From Entonaema liquescens (Eukaryota > Ascomycota > Sordariomycetes > Xylariales > Xylariaceae), in NCBI GenBank assembly GCA_902805475.1, contig CADCSX010000012.1, forward strand, positions 1,178,001-1,242,000: a stretch of 64,000 nucleotides of DNA. Reading direction: 5' to 3'. Below the pieces are notes generated by a model. That model saw only the letters and a program-made list of their open reading frames with translations. It ran no database searches and was not told where the DNA came from. Position 1 is the first letter of the stretch, and each line of letters begins with the position of its first letter. The position numbers and the translations under genes are program-made. Of this stretch, positions 22,544-32,517 are shown one piece after another.

Positions 22544-23320
22544 CCGCGCGAAAAAAGTATTTAAAAATGTTTACAACAATAATATTAATTTATTAAAATG
22601 GATTTATATAAATATATAAATAAAACGATTATTTATTAAATAGTTTTTATATTAAATATAAATTTATATATATAATATATTTATAATATATAATTATTTT
22701 AAATTAAAATAATTTTAAAATTATAATATATTTTTAAAAAAAAATACGATTACGTTATAATATATACGTAATATAAATAAATATATAAATAAATATATAA
22801 ATAAATATATAAATAAATATAAAATAAAAAAAAAAATTTAAAAATTACGAAATAAATAAAATTTAAACGTATAATTTTTATTAAAAAAAAATAATTTTTT
22901 AAAAAATTTAACGTATTTATTAATTAATTTAACGGGTAATTAATTTATTAAATTAATTATTTAATAATATTAATTATATAAAATGTTTAAAATTAACGTA
23001 TATAATTTTTATTTTCGAAATGTTTAATTATAAAATATTATTTAAATAAAATTTAATTTAAAATAATAATTATTTAAAAATGATTTTTAATTTAATATAT
23101 TTATATACGTAAAATTATATTAAAAATTCGAAAAAAAAATTTAAAATTAAAATAATTACGTAATAAAATAATTTTATTTTTTAATATTTTTTTACGTTTA
23201 ATTTAATTATAATAATGATTTTTAAAAATTAAAATTAATTTATTTTTTAATATTTTTATATAAAAATTTTTAAAATTAATATTATCGTTATAAATATTTT
23301 TAAATATTTTTTCCGCGCGT
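22544..23320. mobile_element. terminal-inverted-repeat element, copy B, in opposite orientation (heavily RIP-degraded)
   Basis: 777 bp, reverse complement of copy A with many transitions. Long blocks align without gaps, such as the segment around TTTTTACGTTTAATTT (23208-23223) against its partner near 21830-21845. The terminal G run of copy A is replaced by A residues here (CCGCGCGAAAAAAGTATTT). A 12-bp AT repeat near 22780-22820 has more copies than in A. Flanking TA is present on both sides. Practically every remaining C or G lies in CpG. No coding capacity. Confidence 0.8.
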
Positions 23321-24104
23321 TAAAATATTTATAAATATACTATTTAAGTATATACTTTAATTTAGTATTTTCTATAGTAAATACTTAAGTACCTAGGTAC
23401 CTGTGTAGATAAGATATAAATATCGCTTATCATGCAGGAACAGCGGTATCAAGTATCAAGTATCGGGTATCGGTTTCGCTATCGCTTCCAGCTTCCAACG
23501 CTACACAAGCCTGCAATCCCCATACACTTTTTAGATCGGCGAGCATCCCATTATTGTTCATTGGAAGCAACAGACCCAGTAGTTTGGGTCGAGGATCTAA
23601 CTTGGGTGTAACAGCCTTATTCTTATGGGGGTTAACAGATTTATAAAAGGTCTACTCGGTCCACCATATATTTATTCTCTCTTTTCTATTCTATCACGAC
23701 TTTTCAAAGACGAATTAAGCTAGCATCTCAACATTGGCCCACCTTATACCTAGGTAAATACGACAGTAGCCACAGGGCCTATAAGAAGATGAATTGTGGC
23801 AAACGGGCTTATCGCGCTGCGCCGCGCCCCAATTTGGATCGGACCGCTCGATCCAAACGGACATGGATTCAAGTTGATGGATGCTTCCCCATCTCTAGTC
23901 GGCATCGTCAGTTGAATAGCTTCCAAAGATCGCAATGAATCGAATTGGAATAGCATCATAACTACCGTGAACAAGCGGGGACTCAAGACCAAGCTTAAAA
24001 CGTATTATTGGTTACTAGTCAAGTACCACGAAGTTACCGCGAGACTTGTAACTTGCTGAGACCCGGTCCTTAGCGCTCTCCAAACTATACCAGTCTTTAT
24101 CGGT
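23321..24104. promoter_or_regulatory. upstream region of the Zn2Cys6 gene
   Basis: About 780 bp. It contains TACCTAGGTA at 23390-23399 and 23747-23756, and short CGGTATC/AGTATC repeats at 23448-23480. The open frame at 23750-23992 (minus) has no recognisable product. Confidence 0.5.
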
Positions 24105-25680
24105 ATGAACGACAGTAGCACGCAAGAGCATAAGCCACGCGGTCCGCGGCTATATCATAAGAAGTCCCGTACCGGGTGTACGCGATGTAAGCAGAGACGA
24201 GTCAAGGTTAGTTAAGGGACTACGGCGCATGTCGCCTACTAAGCCATTACCCGCTTCTGGTTTAGGGGCTCACTTGGCCGCAAGTACTCTTAGTCTCTTA
24301 CAGTGTATTCCTAACAATCCGTTGTAGTGTGATGAGATTCGACCAAGCTGTGGCTCCTGCTCAAGACATGCAGTCGAGTGCGTGTATTTGACTACGAACC
24401 AGACGTCCTCTTCGGCGGCAGCTGGAAGAGCGAGGTCGGCTACTCGGCATGATAGTGCGCCATCAACTTACTCGGCCAGTTATCCGACAGCTTCCAGCAG
24501 CAAATTAACACCAACTTACGACGATGCTTTACATCAGTCGCCAGTGAGTAATGCGTCGGGTCTTTTCAGCAACGACATCAAGCCGGTGGTGTACTCACCA
24601 AATGGCCCAGGCATTTACTCCTCGCCGTCTTCATCTTATGTTACCCCCGCGGACGAAGGCCCAGAGGCCGATATTAACCTACCCGAAGGGCCATGGCGAC
24701 GATTTTGGGAATTGCGTTTACTACACAATTACCATGCGAATATGTCGCAGCCGTTCTCTGTACCACAAAACCCACAAATCGTATACATGTGGCAGTACGA
24801 GATTCCCGAGCTCGCTACGCGTATGGCAATTCAGCAAAATCGATCCGCTTTACTCTACGTGATTTTCGCCAACTCGGCCCTGTACCTCTGGAAGGAGAGT
24901 AAAGATAAACAGGAGCGGATCGAACTCATGAAATTGCAGCAGGCCTATCAGATCATGTGCAGTAGAGAACAGCGGCGTGATATCGACGACCTGATGCCAA
25001 GGATGACTCAAAATGCTCTCTTCATCTGTTTTACCAGTATCAGGATGTTGGCGCATTCGATAGGCCTCGTCCAAACAATGGCCGTAGATCCTTGGGAGCC
25101 GCCAGTTCAGTGGCTGCACATGGGCCGTGGCGCGGCCGAGATCCTTAACATGGCATCCAAACTAGCCGACCCCGAGAACGCCAGCAGGATCGCAGCGGTT
25201 GAGAAAGGACCGCCGGATTTGAGCAATGGTGAGGAGCTTATTACTTTCGACCACAGTTCGCTCGACTGGCTCCTGGAACATCCGGACGGTCCCGGATCAA
25301 TCGCGGCGCAAGAGGACCGCGAATTAGACGATGAGAATGTGAAGTGGGCATACAACAGTGCTCTATCGTACACGTGCACCGTACAACAAGCACTAGCCGA
25401 TGGTGAACGTGACTACGCCATTGTAAGGAGATTTGGCGGCTTTGCTATCTATGTGCCAGCTAGGTTTGCTAAACTCGTAGAGGAAAGAAGACCAAGAGCT
25501 ATGGTAATCCTAGCGCATTTTATGGCTCTTTGGATAGGCTTCGAACATATATGGATGATTGGCCGAGCTGGCGAGTTGCAGGTCAGAGGTATCTATAAGG
25601 CTTTGCCGATAGAATGGAGTAGCAAGCTTGACGTTTTAGTTGCAAGATTCAAGCCGCCGGAAGTAGGTAGGTTAGGTTAG
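24105..25680 (+). CDS. Zn2Cys6 transcription factor (Upc2-like layout)
   Basis: DNA-binding regulator of about 484 aa. Exon 1 is 24105-24206, a 121-nt intron (24207-24327, GTTAGT...CCTAAC...TTGTAG) splits the zinc cluster, and exon 2 runs to 25680. The joined cluster is C-X2-C-X6-C-X6-C-X2-C-X6-C (CTRCKQRRVK | CDEIRPSCGSCSRHAVEC), preceded by a basic stretch (LYHKKSRTG). After a Ser/Thr-rich linker comes a helical domain starting RRFWELRLLHNYHANMSQPF and VYMWQYEIPELATRM, the usual start of the fungal regulatory domain in the sterol-regulator (Upc2-like) group. I start at ATG 24105 because the cluster follows within 25 codons. It adjoins a RIP-type island, which may expose it to heterochromatin spread. 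Target genes unknown. Confidence 0.88.
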
Positions 25681-26214
25681 ATTTTCACCAACTAACAAAT
25701 CCAGGCTTATATAGTAAGCTATAGGACTATAACGATATGCTACTTATGTAATTACTTTAATGTATGAACCTTGGAGTACTTTTTTCAACCCAAACTAGCT
25801 CAAGTCTTCAGACGCAATTGGAGTTATACTATTAGCATTTTACGTATCTTAAATACTCATATGGTTCATCTAAGCAAGGCAGTAACATAAAATTGATCAC
25901 ATTAGAGAATGAATACCTAGATATTTCCTATATAACAATAGTCACCTCTCATAAAATGAAAACCGTCTAGCCCGTCCCAAACTTCAAGCGTGCCAGTATG
26001 TACGTAACCGAGGCGGCTAAATGTGGGCCGGGCTGAAGCCTCACCTACCGCTTGCAGCTTTGCCTATCTGCATAGTTAAGCTTAATCTTCAACACTTCTA
26101 AGCTAAATTCAAGATTACCTAATTCAACATCTAATCATTGCGCCGCCATCCTTTATTATACATTGGGTACCTACCTATCCGATCAATTTCCGCCGTACCC
26201 AATACACGGGGAAT
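25681..26214. other. intergenic between Zn2Cys6 and EF-hand genes
   Basis: About 530 bp, no gene recognised. It includes the promoter of the EF-hand gene. Confidence 0.55.
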
Positions 26215-26959
26215 ATGGTTAGTCCTCCTAAACACACATCCCCGGCTTTAAGTACGGCAGTCAAACTAACATCACAACAATGACGTAGCCGCCCAAACGC
26301 AAAGCCGCAACCGCAACCGCGACCACTACCGCGCCGAAAGAGAAGCAATCCAAACTAGCCAAGGAGCACAACATCTCGGCGCGCGAGGAGCGCGAGATCA
26401 AGGAAGCCTTCGGGCTGTTCGCGGAGCCGGCCGAGGGCGAGAAGGAGGGCGTCATACCGACCAAGGACGTGCGGCGGGCCATGGTGTAGGTTTCCCCCCC
26501 CCCCTCTCTCTCTATACGCATTCCACGGTCCTAGCAACTAACGCCACCAAACCAGCGCCCTAGGTCTCCCCCAGCAAACCCGAGCTCGCGGAGTTCCTCG
26601 AGATCCTGGACCCCGACGACGAGGGGTACGCGTCGTACGAGCCGTTCGTCGCGCTCTGCGCGCTGAAGCTGCACGCGCGGGACGCGGGGCCGGCGGCGGA
26701 GGAGGTGGACGAGGCGTTTCGGTTGTTTATAAGTGGAAGTGGGAGAACTGGGGGGAATGGGAATGGGAATGGGGCAGGGGAGGAAGAAGTGTTGACGCTC
26801 TCGCATCTCCGCCGCGTGGCTATGACCCTCAAACAAGACGTCGACGACCAGCTACTCAAGGACATGATCCTGGAGGCGAACGGGGGCGCGGGCGTCGGGA
26901 AGGGCGTGGGCAGGGCGGAGTTCGAGGAGGTGATGAGGAGGGCGGGGGCGTGGAAGTGA
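26215..26959 (+). CDS. calmodulin/centrin-like EF-hand protein, start-codon-only exon 1, frame break in exon 3
   Basis: The frame beginning PPKRKAATAT and KQSKLAKEHNISAREEREI has an ATG at 26280 but a TAG two codons later. That TAG is a splice acceptor: ATG at 26215-26217 is followed at once by GTTAGT, and an intron 26218-26288 with branch CAAACTAAC ends in CGTAG. The next exon encodes IKEAFGLF ... GVIPTKDVRRAMV and leaves near 26485 (GTGTAGGT). The first AG after the branch ACTAAC is at 26555 and gives ALGLP, but then the frame is lost. From 26564 another frame reads VSPSKPELAEFLEILDPDDE and continues to 26959. The expected joint ALGLPPSKPEL would need two more C in the run 26568-26572. So either an alternative acceptor (after 26563) is used or there is a frameshift. 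It resembles a conserved filamentous-fungal EF-hand family. Calcium loops are degenerate. Confidence 0.65.
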
Positions 26960-28142
26960 GAGGCCGTGATGAATCGTGGTGTGGTGCGGTGCGGATGTCT
27001 AGGTATGTAGGGGGACTGATAAGAGGGCCTGTCTGGGGTATGAACTATGTTCCCCGGGATGAGGTAAGGTCCTATTGAAGAGGCGGACGCGCAGATGGTC
27101 GAGATGGAAGTTCTCATGAGCACGCTTCATAGGTCCGGAGGTGTGCATACATTTGTCACTTTCTTCGTGGTAGAAGTCACGGAATGAGTATGTCTATGGG
27201 CATATGAAATCAGTAGCAAAGTAAGTAAATTTCCGCATAAACCACCTATTATTATTAATTTACCTTTCCACTGACAGTGATTAATAGAACGGTAATACGG
27301 TGGAAGGTAAAAAGGCCATAAGTTTGTCTACGAAGCTACGTATGCAGGGAGTACCTAGGTAGATATCTAGACAATAGGACAGGAGGTCTTGCATCCCTAT
27401 GAAAATTTTGTCATACAAAGAGCATTTCTGTCGTCAAGTTGCAAATTCTACATTACACCAGTAGGATCATTAGTTTTTTAAGTGACGGTTTGCTATTCAT
27501 AATGGTTTATTAGACGTCCAGTAAGCTAAGTAGCATATTATAGAATTAGTCCAACACGCGTAAACAGCTATTGCTGAAACGCTGGATCAAGGCTTTTAGT
27601 TTAGAGCAACTAAGATGAGCTTAACCTCCCAATTTAACCGTGGTCAATATTAAGATTCCCTCGGTCATATATTCATAATTGATCCTTCTAACCCGTGTAT
27701 AGTATGATTAGTGTTTCCAGAGCTCGGCAGTACTCCAAGTATGACTGAAAAGAAGCTACATGCATTCTCCTGGTGTAAAAGCATCTATTATGGTATTTAT
27801 ATGTTGCGCTCACATGTCTACGCTTATTTATATCCTAGACGTTATAACAGGACAACAGATCCCTAAGTCCTATTGTAAGTTCGGCCCATGAAACTCTCTT
27901 TCACATATAGCAACTATATCTCAAGGGACTTAACAGTCGTACCCGGTAATATCCAAACTGCGAACGCCAGAAAATGCAACCCTCTCGAACGGACAGAGGA
28001 AAGCAAGAAGACTTATACTACGAACGTGAAGAGTCCAACATCCGCATTGTCCACACACGAGTCTTGCAGATCATATACAGACAGGAGTCCAAGAAAACCC
28101 GCCGGTTCTTTCCTTCTCTTAAATCATGTGCCGTGTTGACAT
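26960..28142. other. convergent intergenic region
   Basis: About 1.2 kb between the EF-hand gene and the 3' end of the eIF4E gene. TACCTAGGTA occurs at 27352-27361. Short frames at 27888-28165 are unsupported. Confidence 0.6.
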
Positions 28143-28978
28143 TCACTCGGCTGGAGGGTCACTAGCAGCGCTCTTAGCAGCGGCAGCCTCTTGGGCTCTC
28201 TTTTGCGAGTCTATGACCGCCTTAAGCTCTGGTGGTGGGTTGAAACCAGGGTGGTCCGAATGCTTCTTATAGAAGTAGTTATCAGGCTTGGGTGCCAGCT
28301 CAGGAGGTAAGTCCTCCAGGACGGCTTGTAGTAGGTTATCGATGGACTTTTGCTTAGACGCGTCGCGGTGCCAGATGGAGATGAGATGCGAGTTAAAGCG
28401 GACAGAGAGACCGACACCGCAGATTTGGTCGCCCTCTTCCAAAGCCTCCTGTAGCTTCTCGCCGATGGCCATCAACTGAATGCGAGTCCAGAAGTCAGGG
28501 CCGGAGCTCTTAGGCACGCGAAAGGTCCAGCTGCCACCCAACACGTTGCGACGGTCCTCCCAGATGGGCCTGAAGCCGCTCTTGAACAAATAAATAGACT
28601 CGCGCATCTTGATCTGGTCCACCGGGGTATTATTATTGTATCGCCAAAAGTCTTGGACCGACTCGATCTGGGTTCCCAGCTGTTCTAACGATGCCTGATA
28701 GTTGGCATCGTCTTCCTTCTTTGCGTCTTTGGCTTGCCTAAATTGAAATGCCGGAGTTAGTAAGAGATGTCGATTAAAGAAATAGACATGTTAGTTTTAT
28801 ACCTGTCAAAGTAGACATTCCAGTAATGCTGGGTGGGCAGAGGGCGCATGGACTTGAACAGGTTGCGCTTCGCATCATCTCGCTGCTCGGCGGGCGAGCT
28901 GACATTCGGCGAGTTTGCATCGGTGCTCTGGGAGAGGGAGGAGAGCCCTCTGGTAAAAAGACTCGGTCGCGTGGCCAT
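28143..28978 (-). CDS. eIF4E-family mRNA cap-binding protein, 4EHP (eIF4E2)-like
   Basis: Translation factor that binds the 5' cap. Exon 1 is 28978-28803 and exon 2 is 28737-28143, around a 65-nt intron (GTATAA...AACTAAC...TTTAG). The product is about 256 aa. It starts MATRPSLFTRGLSSLSQSTD and continues with PLPTQHYWNVYFDRQAKDAK, then QIESVQDFWRYNNNTPVDQI. It carries RPIWEDRRN, the second cap-stacking Trp with its acidic partner, and HLISIWHRD. At the place of the first cap-stacking Trp of canonical eIF4E there is Tyr (DDANYQASL), as in the 4EHP class. I therefore infer a repressor-type or auxiliary isoform rather than the main eIF4E. The C-terminus is Ala-rich. I preferred ATG 28978; an upstream in-frame TTG is not a likely start. 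Confidence 0.88.
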
Positions 28979-31900
28979 GATGACTACAGGTCTACAGGCC
29001 AACGTTAAGTGTTAGTTTGTTGAGCCCAAGAGTAAAATGTGAATAATGACCCGGGTCCCGTATCTTTGTTCAAGGAGGGGTCGGAGAAGCTCCAAGGGCG
29101 GTGATGATGGTGGGGTCCAACGCTGCCAAGACTTTTATGTTCCTGACCGCAGCACGTTTGTTGCTAATAATGCTAACAATGCTAACAGCTAGTTGGCTTA
29201 AATAGGTGATGCGGTTACACAACTACACCTATATACCTGCAGCTTCCCAGGGGAAATGGACACTTACAATCGGAAGATAACTTAAGTATAGTACCTAAGT
29301 AAATGAAGACTTGGATTATCTATAGGTATGTCTCGGAAGACAACTGAACACCACTGAGAATTCTGTAAAAGTAGACCAAAAAAAAAAAAGAAAAAGAAGG
29401 TGAGAAGAGTGAAAAGTATGTTGGAAGCTAAAATATGAGAAAGTCTCGAAACTATTGGGTTAACGTGATAACCAGATGACCTTTCAGCTATAGGTTTACG
29501 GAACAGCCAATGCAGTACTTAATATGAATCAGGGGTTACTATTGGCCCTGAAACCCAGCCGTGTCAGTTTCAAGAGCCGCAATTCGTATGATCGCTAGCA
29601 CGCTGTCTGACCGCACTTGCCAATGATATCCATTACAATAGGTAGGTACAATACTTGTAGTTGCCCGAGGTGCCTGTATTGTACCACCTAAAGCACATCG
29701 CAGCATCCGTCTTCGAATTAACAAACATGTTTGAGTTCCGAGTCCATATGATACATCAGCCTATGTAGATTACTACCTAGGTACCTACACATGAGTACCT
29801 CCAGCTACTCCAGCTATCAACGCTAGCGAAAACTAAACTTCAGGTGTACTTCAAGTGGGACTCAGCCTTGCCCTATCTTAAGCATCCCTCCCTAAGACCC
29901 TTCCTAAACCTACCCTACTAATAAATAATGCATCAGCTTTTAAGAACCGATACACTCGTATATACATATATATATCATATATTCCAAATTAAACATCTAC
30001 TTAAACTGGCACAGTGATGGGGTCATCCAGATATCCATCTGTACGTCTAAGGCATCATCAGCTTACACGACTGCTCAGGAGCGTGTTTTGTACCATGTGG
30101 ATTTGAAGTTTCACTACGATGATCCCTCGGCTATTTTCTCTTGGTAAGACCAGTATATATACAAGATTATTTACAATTTATAATTTAATGGCTATAAACA
30201 GGGTCATATATAATTATCACTGGGATACCAGCTGATTGAGGGTTAAATACATTGGAGTCGAGCAAAACTAGCCTCATTAACTCAGCTATCCCATGACCAT
30301 CCGTTTATGCCAACTATGACCATCTCTATATAATCTTATTATACTCAAATGAGACTCCCTTCAAGGTTCGCCTAAAAGAAATATATAGCACATTAGTATC
30401 CAAGAACGTCAATGAATTAAAGCTACTACTACTACTACTGCTACTAAACCAATCACAGTTCCTCTCTTGAAACTCTATAACCATCTATCCTATATAGTTA
30501 ACTTCTGAAATTTTTATATCTAACTTGCTACCAGCCCTTTTCTCTCAGTTACAAGCAATAGTAAGAATTGAGGAATCTATTGATAGGTTCAGAAGTAATT
30601 TTCTCTTGATACTCTACAGCCTCTATTTTTACTTATTCTCTGTCATATCTATTATAGTTATTGAAGAAGGTAATTATAAGATTCGAAATTGTTAAACTTA
30701 TCTCTTTTCATTACGACTAATGGCACTCATTATGCTGCTACGTCGCAAACAATGCTCCTAAATGATCGTGAACCACTTGTATCATGAAATCTAATCTCTT
30801 TCGAGAATACAATTACTTGTGTTGTGAATAATGTCATGTCAAAATACATATACAGTTTCGAACTAGCAAAACAAAAGAAGTGCCAGTCGTTATTTTCAGT
30901 AAACATGAAATGCCAACCATATACTAAAGCTATGTACTCTTAGACACATAAGGTAAAAAGCCCGAGCTAAGAACAATCCGACATATCTCAACGCTCCTGG
31001 GCATCAACACATTCAGCCCTCAAGGTCCCTCCCTAATTAGGCTCTCAAAGACAATATTACCTCCAACAACCATCAAGGTATCCAACACAGCCGAACAACC
31101 ACGTTATTACACGTATCTATAACCAGGCGATTCTCCACTTCCAAGAGAGAGGCTTTAACCAGTCGTCTAGGTTACAGGTTTAGAGTGGAAAAACACTCTA
31201 CACCGAAAAAGGGGCCATCTACTTCACGGAAGCCCACCGGGTATCAATAATTGCAATAATGATAATGATAATGATGATAATAATAAATCAACCTAGATCC
31301 CCACCAAGGATCGACTTAGCTAGCTTGACTACACTATACACGCTAAATTAAGGATGTTAGATAGATACATTTTTGGTTCCCGTATGCCCTGAGCAGTCTG
31401 TTTATAGGTATATATCACGCCCACCGTGGCTTATCTAGCCGTCAACTAGCAAATTTTTGAGCCGCACCCCCTGACTCCGGAGGTACTGCTGCTCTTATCC
31501 AACCTTCAGTCTAGCAACGGTATCCCGACCTGGATAGCACGAGCAAACGAAACCAGCTCACCGGTTATAGCAACGGCTCACAAGCACTGATATCAGTCAC
31601 CACACGACAACCTAGCTCATCCGATTTGGTTTGAACTTTTTGAATTGGTTTCATTGATCTTCTTGTAGTTATGATAAAGATACAAATCGTAGAATTCGGG
31701 GGTTGGCAGGTAAACCTGCCGTGCAGCAACTATTCGTAGACTCCTATCAGGTTATGTTTGTTCCTCGGATCGGCTTTTGCGAGTAACCTCAATAACGCCC
31801 CCATCTCGGCCGAGTACCCTGGTGAATACTTTCCTCCCCAGACCTCCAGAGAACGAAGGCGATTGTCCTCTTCGTCTCGCCTCGATAGCCACCGGCTGTT

Positions 31901-32517
31901 GCCCTTATATAAAAACAATGGAACCAGACGGCCTCGACGGAGATCAAAATGACCCCGACGATTAGGCCGCCAGCGGTTTAGAATGTCACTTTTCCCTGGT
32001 GAACCTGATGGGACCCCCATAAACTAATGAAATGATGAGTACGAGCAATGCAAAGTAGCCAAAGCGGCTTGCTCGATGGCATGGGTAAGTGAACAGCTAT
32101 TAAATCTAAGCCCTCCTCTTGCCAACAGCGAACCAAGAGGTTTGAGCTTGACTAAGGCCGCACAACCACCATGATGCTGGTCAAAACTTATGAGGCGCTC
32201 GTCGAAACCTGGATAGGTTTTACGACGAATCGCCACGCCCGATCGACCTCAAATGCGATGAGATTTTGAAGAAATAAAGGGGAGCTGCATTTCGTAACAA
32301 TCCGTCCAATGGCAGCCAGCAACAAAAGAGAGCCATAATGCTGAGGAAAATCAGTGGTATCAGAGCGCAGACGCCATGTTCGTGCTATGCTTGCTTTCGC
32401 GATGCAATTCAAGTCATGAATCAAATCGATCAAGTAGAACATTTATGCTGAGAAAACGCCATGCGAAATGAGATGACGTGAGATGTAGATGTGTATAGGG
32501 AATGGAAAAAGGCATGA
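28979..32517. other. intergenic between eIF4E and samB, no gene recognised
   Basis: About 3.5 kb. It contains A12 at 29380-29391, TACCTAGGTA at 29774-29783, AT-rich DNA with TATA repeats near 29960, ACT triplet repeats near 30423-30446 and GATAAT repeats at 31258-31285. Open frames at 31730-32442 overlap on both strands and look spurious. Confidence 0.5.

Larger units (their letters stand above)
21713..23320. repeat. large inverted repeat, arms about 0.78 kb
   Basis: Copies A and B together form a near-palindrome of 1.6 kb. In RIP-competent fungi a duplication of this length is long enough to be recognised, and the product is usually packaged as heterochromatin. The island separates MID1 from the Zn2Cys6 gene. 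Confidence 0.8.

Noticed and set aside
21713..23320. Mitochondrial insertion or centromere core as the source of the AT-rich island
   Set aside because: Defined element ends, inverted copies and CpG-biased residues point to mutated transposon copies; the island is only 1.6 kb.
26261..27123. Minus-strand frames opposite the EF-hand gene
   Set aside because: They are shadows of a GC-rich coding region; the plus strand has the EF-hand motifs and introns.
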